Source: an uncultured Peptococcaceae bacterium
GTDB taxonomy: Bacteria > Bacillota > Desulfotomaculia > Desulfotomaculales > Desulfallaceae
NCBI GenBank assembly: GCA_913064925.1
Contig: CAJYBN010000006.1
Location: 1-27,029 of the forward strand
DNA: 27,029 nucleotides
Direction: 5' to 3'
Shown here: positions 19,042-26,538 of the stretch, one piece after another
Position numbering within the stretch: the stretch's first letter is position 1
How the letters are laid out: each line of letters begins with the position of its first letter
Program-made: the position numbers and the translations under genes
Notes under the pieces: generated by a model
Seen by the model: only the letters and a program-made list of their open reading frames with translations
Told to the model about the DNA's origin: nothing
Databases searched by the model: none

Positions 19042-19278
19042 ATGAATAACACTGTTTCGTTGGGTTGTCTAACCAACGGGTCCTTCGCACTGGTTACTGA
19101 ATTGGTTGCAGAAGGTTTGACTCGAAGAAGGCTGCTGGATCTTGGCCTTGTACCCGGAACCAAGGTCGAAGTGATTCGCCGCAGCCCGGTAGGTGACCCC
19201 ATTGCTTTCGGTATCAGAGGCGCGGTTATAGCGCTGCGCAAGGAAGTAGCCAATAAAGTCCTTGTTAATCCTTTATGA
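19042..19278 (+). CDS. feoA: Ferrous iron transport protein A
   Basis: This small cytoplasmic SH3-like protein (78 residues) assists FeoB. The single FeoA fold is recognisable from ELVAEGLTRRRLLDLGLVPGTKVEVIRRSPVGDPIAFGIRG, containing the RRLLDLGLVPG and GDP(I)AFxIRG blocks of the family. ATG 19042 follows AAGGAGGGTG. It is upstream of the two feoB cistrons with a 43-base gap, the usual order of a feo operon. Confidence 0.95.
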   Translation: MNNTVSLGCLTNGSFALVTELVAEGLTRRRLLDLGLVPGTKVEVIRRSPVGDPIAFGIRGAVIALRKEVANKVLVNPL

Positions 19279-19321
19279 AAATATCTGTCATATTTATTTA
19301 GATGTGATAAGGGGGATAAAA

Positions 19322-20101
19322 ATGGGACTCACTTCCCAGTCTACCGGAAGATCAACAACGCGGGAAATATTCAACATTAAAAGGAACAATAACGAGCCTG
19401 TAATTGCCCTGGCCGGAAATCCAAACACGGGCAAAAGCACATTATTTAACGCTCTAACGGGTTTGCGGCAGCATACCGGAAACTGGCCGGGCAAAACAGT
19501 GTTGCGCGCTGAAGGAAGTTTTATTCATAACGGGCGCAGGTATACATTAATAGACCTGCCGGGTACTTACTCACTGCTTGCTAATTCGGCTGACGAAGAA
19601 GTGGCCAGGGATTTCATCTGCTTTGCCAAGCCGGATGCCACTGTTGTGGTAGTAGACGCCACATGCCTGGAACGCAACTTGAACTTGGTGCTGCAGGTTA
19701 TGGAAATCACCAGCAAGGTTATTGTCTGTGTAAATTTGATTGATGAGGCCAGGCGTAAAAAACTGCGGGTTGACGCTGATAAATTGAGTAAAAAACTGGG
19801 TGTACCGGTAATCACTACCGCCGCTCGCAGCGGTGAAGGCTTACCCCGGTTGATGGACGTGATTAGCGACGTGGTGTGGGGGCGCCTTACGCCAAAACCA
19901 AAGCTGGTGCGCTATACGGGGGAAGTGGAAGAGGCTATAGCCCGGCTGGAACCCAAGGTACGGGCAGCGGTGGGTGACGGGATAAACGCCCGCTGGGTGG
20001 CCTTGCGCTTGCTTGACGGTGATACCAAACTGGTGCAGGCTATGGAAAAATTTTTAAGTGAGAAAGAAATAGTTCGGGTGGCACAAGAGGTGCTGGCATG
20101 A
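19322..20101 (+). CDS. feoB: FeoB N-terminal GTPase protein (soluble half of a split FeoB)
   Basis: This 259-residue protein corresponds only to the cytoplasmic part of FeoB. G motifs: G1 GNPNTGKS (32-39), G2 region HTGNWPGKT (51-59), G3 DLPG (78-81), G4 NLID (138-141), and TAARSGEGL in the G5 region. A helical GDI-like part follows to the end. Ordinary FeoB is one polypeptide of about 600-800 residues, but here the frame stops at 20101 and the membrane part begins in the -1 frame at ATG 20098. ATG 19322 is chosen because AAGGGGGAT sits just upstream; the frame is open back to 19262 without a ribosome site. Confidence 0.9.
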   Translation: MGLTSQSTGRSTTREIFNIKRNNNEPVIALAGNPNTGKSTLFNALTGLRQHTGNWPGKTVLRAEGSFIHNGRRYTLIDLPGTYSLLANSADEEVARDFICFAKPDATVVVVDATCLERNLNLVLQVMEITSKVIVCVNLIDEARRKKLRVDADKLSKKLGVPVITTAARSGEGLPRLMDVISDVVWGRLTPKPKLVRYTGEVEEAIARLEPKVRAAVGDGINARWVALRLLDGDTKLVQAMEKFLSEKEIVRVAQEVLA

Positions 20102-21498
20102 GTACTGAGGCTGCTTTGGACTCCCTCATGGAAGAGGCTCGAAGCATTACCGGTTCAAGCCAAAGTAAAGTTCGGGATAGCATCGTAAATAGTATTTACC
20201 AGACCGCCGAAAATATAGCCAGTGACGTGGTAAGCTGTACTTCACCTAAACGAACGGATTGGGACCGTAAAATTGACAACATACTGACTTCCCGGGTATG
20301 GGGCTTTCCTATTATGTTCGGCGTGCTGGCGGTGGTATTTTGGGTGACCATTGCCGGTGCCAATGTGCCTTCGAGCATGCTGGCCGCGGGGCTTTTTTGG
20401 ATTGAAGACCGGTTGACGGGTTTCTTTATGGCCATGCATGCCCCGGCCTGGTTCTACGGATTTTTGGTTTTGGGTGTTTATCGGGGGTTGGCCTGGGTTG
20501 TATCAGTCATGCTGCCTCCAATGGCCATTTTCTTCTCCATGTTCACTTTACTGGAAGACCTGGGTTACCTGCCCCGGGTTGCTTTTAACCTGGACCGCTT
20601 TTTCAAGAAGGCCGGAGCGCACGGCAAGCAGGCCCTAACCATGAGCATGGGCTTTGGGTGCAACGCCGCAGGCATCATTGCCTGCCGCATCATTGAATCG
20701 CCCAGGGAGCGGTTGATTGCCACACTGACCAATAATTTCGTACCCTGCAACGGCAGATTTCCCACTTTAATAGCCCTGGCCAGCATATTTGTAGCCGGTT
20801 CGGTGTCATTATCTTTTAGCAGCGCGTTGGCTACCCTGGCCGTAGCCGGTTTGGTGGCTTTTGGTATCGCCGTTACGTTATTTGTATCCTGGACCCTGTC
20901 TAAAACTTTATTGAGAGGTGAGCCGTCATCATTTACCCTGGAACTGCCGCCTTACAGAAAACCCCTGGTGGGCCAGGTCTTAATTCGCTCGGTACTGGAC
21001 CGGACCATCTTCGTGTTGGGCCGCGCTGTGGTTATCGCTGCTCCCGCCGGCGGCTTGGTCTGGATACTGGCTAACACCATGGTTGGCGATGCAAGCGTCC
21101 TATCCATCGTTGCCGGGTGGCTGGATCCCATGGCCAGGTTTATGGGTTTGGATGGTTTTATTTTGCTTGCCTTTATATTGGGCTTGCCAGCCAATGAAAT
21201 AGTATTTCCCATTTTAATTATGAGCTATGTTAGCGGCGGTACCTTGATGGAACTTGATAGCCTGGCTGATTTGCGGTATCTTCTGGTCGATCAACATGGC
21301 TGGACTTGGTTGACTGCTTTATGCACGTTAGTATTCTCGCTCTGTCACTGGCCCTGCGGTACAACGCTTTTTACTATCCAAAGAGAACAGAAAAACTGGC
21401 GCTGGACTGTTTTAGCCGCCCTAATACCTACCACCGCGGGTGTAGTTGCCTGTATAATGTTAAATAACCTGGTTTGCGCATTAGGGTTAGTTTATTGA
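20098..21498 (+). CDS. feoB: FeoB membrane permease protein (membrane half of a split FeoB)
   Basis: The 466-residue protein starts with about 50 residues matching the end of the helical domain and linker (SPKRTDWDRKIDNILTSRVWG), followed by multiple hydrophobic helices. Gate domains are visible: MGFGCNAAGIIACRIIESPRERLIATLTNNFVPCNGRFPTL and the second gate LCHWPCGTTLFTIQREQKNWRW. The start overlaps the GTPase stop by ATGA, so both halves are probably made by coupled translation and assemble as one ferrous iron transporter. No homopolymer or slippery heptamer lies at the junction. A short CGGGC/GCCCG hairpin at 21507-21519 with few T residues may end the operon. Confidence 0.9.
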   Translation: MSTEAALDSLMEEARSITGSSQSKVRDSIVNSIYQTAENIASDVVSCTSPKRTDWDRKIDNILTSRVWGFPIMFGVLAVVFWVTIAGANVPSSMLAAGLFWIEDRLTGFFMAMHAPAWFYGFLVLGVYRGLAWVVSVMLPPMAIFFSMFTLLEDLGYLPRVAFNLDRFFKKAGAHGKQALTMSMGFGCNAAGIIACRIIESPRERLIATLTNNFVPCNGRFPTLIALASIFVAGSVSLSFSSALATLAVAGLVAFGIAVTLFVSWTLSKTLLRGEPSSFTLELPPYRKPLVGQVLIRSVLDRTIFVLGRAVVIAAPAGGLVWILANTMVGDASVLSIVAGWLDPMARFMGLDGFILLAFILGLPANEIVFPILIMSYVSGGTLMELDSLADLRYLLVDQHGWTWLTALCTLVFSLCHWPCGTTLFTIQREQKNWRWTVLAALIPTTAGVVACIMLNNLVCALGLVY

Positions 21499-21506
21499 AC
21501 CTTCTG

Positions 21507-21524
21507 CGGGCAAAGCCCGGGGGT
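21507..21524 (+). terminator. Weak hairpin after feoB
   Basis: CGGGC (21507-21511) and GCCCG (21515-21519) flank an AAA loop, followed by GGGGTTT. The stem is short and the T run poor, so termination is uncertain. The rest of 21499-21796 is fairly AT-rich with no gene or clear promoter visible. Confidence 0.35.
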
Positions 21525-21796
21525 TTATCAGGTCACTTTAACTGGATAACATGGGGGTTTGCGCATTTGTAAACAACCTCCCTTCCGAACAGGCGTGTGC
21601 CCTAACTTTACAAATATGAAACCGGTTAATTTTCACCTGAAGTCCAACCATTTAAAAATAAAATGTCATGCTGGTTTCGCCCGGGAGGCCATATGGTATA
21701 AATTTTGCTTAACACTATATTAATAACAAATGCAAAGATCAACACTCTGCCGTGCATTGGCGCGCGTATGGGAGGGAAAAGTGCGAAGGGGGTGAG

Positions 21797-22672
21797 GTGT
21801 TGTATTTTTGCAGGAGCGTGCTGTTCGCACCGGGCATCGACGCGCGCAAGATGGAGAAAGCGCAGGCTACGGGTGCCGACGTGGTGATTCTGGACCTGGA
21901 GGATGCTGTGGATATTTCCCGCAAGGCGGAGGCCCGGGAACTGGTGTCCGGGGTGCTCAGGGAACCGCGCCGGGGCCCGCTGCTGTGGGTGCGGGTAAAC
22001 CCTCCCGACACGGATTTTTTCATGGGCGACGTGCTGGCGGTGATGGCCGGCCGGCCCGACGGCATAATGCTGCCCAAGGCCGAGTCTGCCGGTGAAGTGG
22101 CCCGGGTGGCCTGGCTGCTGCGCCACCTGGAAAAGCACTACGGGATTGAGCCCGGCGCCGTCGACCTCGTTCCCCTGGTGGAAAGCGCCGCCGGCGTAAA
22201 AAACGCTGCAGAGATTGCCGCCGTGCCCGGGGTGAAGCGGCTTTGTTTCGGCGCCGTGGATTACACCCTGGACATGGGCGTGGAATTAACCAAGGACGGC
22301 CGTGAGCTGTTTTTTGCCCGTTCCGCCCTGGCGGTGGCTTCCCGGAGCGCCGGTATAGAAGGGCCCGTGGACACGGTATTTGTCGACATCAAGGACGGCG
22401 CGGGGTTGGTCGCTGAGTGCCGCTTAGCGCGGAGCCTGGGGTTCCAGGGCAAACTGGTTATTCATCCCAACCAGGTGGACGCGGTAAACAATATCTTTTC
22501 CCCCACGCGTGAGGAGATAGACCGCGCGGGGCAAATCATCGAGGTTTTTGATGCCGCCCTGGCCCGCGGCAGCGGCGTGGCGCAGTTGAACGGCAAGCTT
22601 ATCGACAAGCCCGTGGTGGAGCGGGCCCGCAAGGTGTTGGAAATGGCCCGCGCGCTGGGGCTGGTGGATTAG
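21797..22672 (+). CDS. CitE-like acyl-CoA lyase (HpcH/HpaI aldolase/citrate lyase family)
   Basis: Members cleave or form 3-hydroxy-acyl-CoAs such as citryl-, malyl- or citramalyl-CoA by Mg-dependent Claisen chemistry in a TIM barrel. The protein is 291 residues with RSVLFAPG at the start, VILDLEDAV (33-38), the substrate arginine in LWVRVN, GIMLPKAES, the metal ligands Glu129 (LVPLVESAAGV) and Asp155 (FGAVDYTLDMG), and LVIHPNQV. GTG 21797 and TTG 21800 are both possible starts after AAGGGGG; the frame is open further upstream without support. No citrate lyase alpha or gamma genes are nearby. Two CoA-ligase subunits follow instead, suggesting a free acyl-CoA substrate. Confidence 0.88.
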   Translation: MLYFCRSVLFAPGIDARKMEKAQATGADVVILDLEDAVDISRKAEARELVSGVLREPRRGPLLWVRVNPPDTDFFMGDVLAVMAGRPDGIMLPKAESAGEVARVAWLLRHLEKHYGIEPGAVDLVPLVESAAGVKNAAEIAAVPGVKRLCFGAVDYTLDMGVELTKDGRELFFARSALAVASRSAGIEGPVDTVFVDIKDGAGLVAECRLARSLGFQGKLVIHPNQVDAVNNIFSPTREEIDRAGQIIEVFDAALARGSGVAQLNGKLIDKPVVERARKVLEMARALGLVD

Positions 22673-22688
22673 ACGGAGGGGAATAGGA

Positions 22689-23924
22689 TTGGGCAGGTTG
22701 TTGGAACATCACAGTAAACAGTTGATTAAACAATTGGGCCTGGCGGTGCCCGCGGGCGAAGCGGTGGCGACCCCGGAGGAGGCCGGGGCTGCGGCGGAAC
22801 GCCTGGGCGGGCCGGTGGTGGTCAAGGCGCTGGTGCCGGTGGGCAAGCGGGGCAAAGCCGGGGCCGTGAAGTTTGCCGGCAGCCCGGCGGAGGCCCGGGC
22901 GGCCGCCGCTTCACTGCTGGGCACTACGGTGCGCAACTTTCCGGTGGAGCAGGTGCTGGTGGAAAAAAGGCTGGACATCCAGGAGGAATGGTACCTTTCC
23001 ATTACCTGGGACAAGGCGCGGAAGATGCCGGCCGTCATAGCCGGTACCAGGGGCGGCGTGGATGTGGAGGAAATCAACCGCGCCGAGCCCGGCCGGCTGC
23101 TGGTCAGGCACGTGGACCCGTTTTACGGGCTAGCTGCGTACCAGGCCAAGGAAATATGGGCCGACCTGGGAGTGGGGGGCAAGCTGCTGGTGGCGGCTAC
23201 CGGCCTGCTGGTGAAACTGTACGGCCTGTTTGACCAAAGCGACGCCTACCTGCTGGAAATCAACCCCCTGGCGGTGACGGCAGGCGACACGCTGGCCGTG
23301 GCGGCGGCGGTGATGAGCGTGGATGACAGCGCCATGTACCGTCACCCGGAGCTGGCCGGCATGGTGCAGCTGGGCAGCGAGCGGGCCTGGCGGCCGCTCA
23401 CCGGACTGGAGAAGCGCATGGTGGAGGTCAACGAGACCGATCCCTACCGCGGCACTGCCCGGTACACTGAGATGCCGGGGGGCGATATCGGCTTCATGTG
23501 CGGGGGCGGCGGAGGCAGCCTGCTGTGTTTTGATGCCCTGGTGACCAACGGCGGCCGCCCGGCTAATTATTCCGAGGTGGGCGGCAACCCGCCCGAGGAA
23601 AAGGTGTACGGGCTGACCAAGGGTATATTGAGCAAGCCCGGCGTGAAGGGGCTTTTCGTGGCGCACAACATCACCAACAACACCCAGGTGGACGTGCTGG
23701 CCCGGGGGATAGTACGGGCCCTGCGCGATATGAACATTAACCCGGAAACTTTCCCGGTGGTGGTGCGCGAGGCCGGGGTCAACGACGCGGCGGCCCGGGA
23801 AATCTTCACCGCCGCCGGGGTGGAATATTACGGCGACGAGATCACTATGACCGAAGCGGCGGCGCGCATGGTCCGGCGCATGGAAGAAGCCTACCCCGGG
23901 TATCGGCGGCAGGAGGGAAAGTAA
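22689..23924 (+). CDS. Succinyl-CoA synthetase-like beta subunit (ATP-grasp acid-CoA ligase)
   Basis: This 411-residue protein has an N-terminal ATP-grasp domain (LLEHHSKQLIKQLGLAVP, VVVKALVPVGKRGKAGAVK, EINPLAV) and a C-terminal CoA-ligase domain. The latter differs from classical SucC: GDIGFMCGGGGGSLL and ANYSEVGGNPPEEKVYGL resemble ATP-citrate lyase or citryl-CoA synthetase more than the SucC forms (GCMVNGAGLAM, ANFLDVGGGA). It also has HNITNNTQVD where SucC usually has NIFGGI. It forms an ADP- or GDP-forming acid-CoA ligase with the next gene; the acid may be succinate, malate, citrate or citramalate. The TTG start lies 8 bases after GGAGGG. Confidence 0.85.
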   Translation: MGRLLEHHSKQLIKQLGLAVPAGEAVATPEEAGAAAERLGGPVVVKALVPVGKRGKAGAVKFAGSPAEARAAAASLLGTTVRNFPVEQVLVEKRLDIQEEWYLSITWDKARKMPAVIAGTRGGVDVEEINRAEPGRLLVRHVDPFYGLAAYQAKEIWADLGVGGKLLVAATGLLVKLYGLFDQSDAYLLEINPLAVTAGDTLAVAAAVMSVDDSAMYRHPELAGMVQLGSERAWRPLTGLEKRMVEVNETDPYRGTARYTEMPGGDIGFMCGGGGGSLLCFDALVTNGGRPANYSEVGGNPPEEKVYGLTKGILSKPGVKGLFVAHNITNNTQVDVLARGIVRALRDMNINPETFPVVVREAGVNDAAAREIFTAAGVEYYGDEITMTEAAARMVRRMEEAYPGYRRQEGK

Positions 23925-23925
23925 T

Positions 23926-24822
23926 ATGGCCATACTGATCGACCGCAGTTCCAGAATAATTATCCAAGGCATTACCGGCAGGGAAGCTTCCATGGTGGCC
24001 AAGCACATGCTGGACTACGGCACCCGGATACTGGCCGGCATTACTCCGGGCAAGGGCGGGCAGGAAATACACGGCGTGCCGGTGCTGGACACGGTAAAGG
24101 AGGCGGTGCGCCGTTACGGGGCCGATACCTCGGTGGTTTACGTGCCGCCGGCCTTTGCCTGCGACGCCGTGCTGGAGGCCGTGGCCAACGGTATCAAGCT
24201 GGTGGTGGTGATCACCGAAAACATCCCCCAGAAGGACGCCGTGCGGTTTCTTTACGCCGCCAGGCAGGCCGGCGTGCGGGTGATCGGGCCCAATTCCGTG
24301 GGTGTGATCAACCCTGCGGACCGGGTGAAACTGGGGGCCATCGGGGGCGACAACGTGGAGCGCTGCTTCGTGCCCGGCCGGGTGGGCGTAATATCCCGCA
24401 GCGGCGGCATGACGGCAGAGACCTCCTGGATGGTGAAGCGGGCGGGCTACGGCGTGAGCACCAGCATCAGCATCGGCGGCGACGCCCTCATCGGCAGCAC
24501 CATCAAGGACCTGCTGGAACTGTTCCAGCAGGACGCCGGTACCGATGCCGTAGTAACCTTTTCCGAACCCGGCACCAGCCAGGAGGAAGAGGCCGCCGAG
24601 TTCGTCGCCCGGGGCGGCTTCACCAAGCCCTTATTGTGCTACGTGGCCGGGCGTTTCACGGAAGACATGCCCGAGGGAACGGTTTTCGGCCATGCGGGAG
24701 CCATTATTTCCAGCGGCCGGGGTAAGCCTTCCGATAAGATGAAGCGGCTGCGGGAGGCCGGCGCCGTCGTGGTGGAAGATTACGACCATCTTATTGATGA
24801 GCTGCGGCGCGTGCTGGGGTAG
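23926..24822 (+). CDS. Succinyl-CoA synthetase-like alpha subunit
   Basis: This 298-residue CoA-binding subunit carries the phosphohistidine. Seen: the N-terminal Rossmann-type CoA domain (IIIQGITGREASMVAKHMLDYGT, AGITPGKGGQ), VIGPNSVGVI, and the ligase domain with His256 in FGHAGAII and the glutamate of SEPGTSQEEEAAEF that contacts it. VISRSGGMTAE recalls ATP-citrate lyase (SGGMSNE) more than SucD (SRSGTLTYE). The ATG is 2 bases after the beta gene and follows GGAGGGA, so the subunits are made together. The fold and reaction type are sure; the substrate is not. Confidence 0.87.
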   Translation: MAILIDRSSRIIIQGITGREASMVAKHMLDYGTRILAGITPGKGGQEIHGVPVLDTVKEAVRRYGADTSVVYVPPAFACDAVLEAVANGIKLVVVITENIPQKDAVRFLYAARQAGVRVIGPNSVGVINPADRVKLGAIGGDNVERCFVPGRVGVISRSGGMTAETSWMVKRAGYGVSTSISIGGDALIGSTIKDLLELFQQDAGTDAVVTFSEPGTSQEEEAAEFVARGGFTKPLLCYVAGRFTEDMPEGTVFGHAGAIISSGRGKPSDKMKRLREAGAVVVEDYDHLIDELRRVLG

Positions 24823-24830
24823 GTTATACA

Positions 24831-24845
24831 CCGGTTGCCAACCGG
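24831..24845 (+). repeat. Short perfect hairpin after the CoA-ligase genes
   Basis: CCGGTT (24831-24836) and AACCGG (24840-24845) flank a GCC loop, 9 bases after the alpha subunit stop. No T run follows, so it may stabilise the mRNA end rather than terminate. Confidence 0.45.
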
Positions 24846-24907
24846 AGAAGCGCTCTTTATCCGCACTTAAGTAATGAATATGGTTAGGGTAGGTGAACAT
24901 AACCCCC

Positions 24908-25042
24908 ATGTATACCGCCAAACTGGCAGGTTTTATTTGCCAAACCACCTATGAGGACATTAATGAAACGGCCACCCGCATGGCCGGGCTGGCCTTTCTG
25001 GAACCGGGGTGTTGCGGTGTCACGTTCCCATTAAAGAGGTGA
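24908..25042 (+). pseudogene. Remnant of an MmgE/PrpD-family N-terminus
   Basis: A 44-codon frame from ATG 24908 reads MYTAKLAGFICQTTYEDI and continues to a stop at 25042. LAxFIxxTxYEDI, followed by a helix and a G-rich turn, is the standard beginning of MmgE/PrpD proteins (2-methylcitrate dehydratase, cis-aconitate decarboxylase and relatives, about 450 residues). Nothing of the remaining 90% is found downstream; the flavoprotein starts at once. Its family acts on tricarboxylates, which fits the neighbouring CitE-like and CoA-ligase genes. The likeness is short and judged by eye. Confidence 0.45.
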
Positions 25043-25047
25043 TTGCG

Positions 25048-25871
25048 TTGATAAATCACGAGCTGGTGATTGTGGGCGGCGGCCTGGCCGGCCTGATGGC
25101 CGCCGTAGAGGCGTCGGGCAAGGCCGACGTGGCCGTGGTCAGCAAGGTATATCCCACCCGGTCGCACAGCGGGGCGGCCCAGGGCGGTTTCAACGCCGCC
25201 ATGGGCGAGGACGATGCGGTGGAGAACCACGTGTTTGACACCGTCAAGGGCAGCGATTACCTGGCCGACCAGGATGCCGTGGAAATCCTGTGCGCAGAGG
25301 GACCGGCGGCAACTCGCTGCTGGAAACGGTGGTTTTCGGCAGGCGGGCCGGGCGGCGGGCGGTGGAAATAACCGCGTCGCGCAGCTGGCCTGCACCGCCG
25401 CGGGATTCGCTGGCAGCGGCCCGGCAGCGCTGGGAAGATAACTTTGGCGAATCCCGGCCTGCCGCGGCGGGCGATTCCGTATTCGCCATCCGGCACGAAC
25501 TCAACCGCCTGATGACGGAAAAAGTAGGGGTGTTCCGCACCGGGGCGGAACTGCAGGAGGCCGCCGGCGAGTTGGCCGCGCTGCGCCAGCGCTACCGCCG
25601 GCTGCGGGTGCCCGGGCGGGAGGCGCCTTTCCGCTACGACCTGGTGGAGTACCTGGAAACGGGTTACCTGCTGGAGTTGGGCGAAATAATCGCCGGCGCG
25701 GCGCTCCGGCGCACCGAGAGCAGGGGTGCCCACTACCGCCTGGACTATCCCGCCAGGGACGACAGAAACTGGCTCAAACACACTTTCATCCGCCGGGGCG
25801 AAGGCGGCCCCGTGTTTACCAGCGGCGAGGTTTGCATAACCAAGCATCTGCCTGGGGAAAGGGGGTATTGA
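25048..25871 (+). pseudogene. Succinate dehydrogenase/fumarate reductase flavoprotein, internally deleted and frameshifted
   Basis: Two pieces of one FAD subunit are joined out of frame. Bases 25048-25300 encode the N-terminus: the FAD motif [13 protein letters not shown], then [11 protein letters not shown] with the histidine used for covalent FAD, then [17 protein letters not shown]. Bases from about 25302 to 25871, in another frame, encode the C-terminal part: [16 protein letters not shown], then the helical domain and [18 protein letters not shown]. About 280-310 residues of the middle, including the substrate cap and most catalytic residues of the usual 550-590, are absent. The first frame stops at 25371. 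TTG 25048 follows AGAGGTGA. This is either a real deletion or an assembly error; as written the protein cannot work. Confidence 0.85.
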
Positions 25872-25873
25872 CC

Positions 25874-26524
25874 ATGCGGTTGACGCTGCGTGTAGCCCGT
25901 TATGATCCGGGGGCCGACGTTGACATTCGCATGCAGAAATACCTGGTGGAATGGGAACGGCAGGAAACCGTGCTGGATGTCCTGTTCAAGGCCTGGCAGC
26001 AGGATCCCACGCTGGCTTTCCGGCGCTCCTGCCGCAGCGGCATTTGCGGCTCCTGCGCCATGTTCATCCAGGACGGGCCCCGCCTGGCCTGCCAGACTTT
26101 GGTAGGCGACCTGGCCGGGGACGGGGGCGAGCTGACCCTGCGGCCATTACCCGGTTTCCGGCCGTTGAAGGACCTGGTGGTGGACCTGGATCCCTTTTTT
26201 GACGCCCTCAAGCAGGTAATACCCTGGGTGTTGACCGTGCCGGGGCACGACGGGCGCGTGGCCCCGGAGGACTCGCGCCGCATCGAGGGGCCCGCCACCT
26301 GCATCCTTTGCGGGATTTGCGACGCCGGCATCGACAGCGGCGGCAACGTGCGGCCCGCCGCGCTGGTGAAAAACGTACGCCTGGCCGTGGACCCCAGAGA
26401 TGCCTTGGGCGCACAACGGATGAAGGTAACCGGACTTACGGAAGAGGGGCTGCAGACCTTCCGGCAGCTGCTGGCCCGGATTTGTCCCAAGGGCATCGAG
26501 CTGCCCGCCGTGGCCCTGGAATGA
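25874..26524 (+). CDS. Succinate dehydrogenase/fumarate reductase-type iron-sulfur subunit lacking [3Fe-4S] ligands
   Basis: This 216-residue SdhB/FrdB-like electron-transfer subunit is slightly short. The N-terminal ferredoxin domain keeps all [2Fe-2S] ligands: Cys53, Cys58, Cys61 and Cys73. In the C-terminal domain, CILCGIC (Cys143, Cys146, Cys149) and CPKG (Cys204) would bind a [4Fe-4S] cluster. The three cysteines that bind [3Fe-4S] in E. coli SdhB (159, 206, 212) are absent: CILCGIC is followed by DAGIDSGG, and ARICPKG is preceded by no cysteine. No membrane anchor gene follows. ATG 25874 lies 2 bases after the flavoprotein stop behind AAAGGGGGT. The partner is the broken flavoprotein upstream. 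Confidence 0.9.
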   Translation: MRLTLRVARYDPGADVDIRMQKYLVEWERQETVLDVLFKAWQQDPTLAFRRSCRSGICGSCAMFIQDGPRLACQTLVGDLAGDGGELTLRPLPGFRPLKDLVVDLDPFFDALKQVIPWVLTVPGHDGRVAPEDSRRIEGPATCILCGICDAGIDSGGNVRPAALVKNVRLAVDPRDALGAQRMKVTGLTEEGLQTFRQLLARICPKGIELPAVALE

Positions 26525-26538
26525 AAGGAGTGGAAAAA

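Noticed and set aside
20090..20105. Programmed frameshift joining the two feoB halves
   Set aside because: There is no slippery heptamer or downstream structure; the ATGA overlap explains translation of both parts by reinitiation.
21752..21796. N-terminal extension of the CitE-like protein from an upstream ATG
   Set aside because: The extension has no family similarity, while a purine-rich ribosome site lies just before GTG 21797/TTG 21800, next to the conserved RSVLFAPG.
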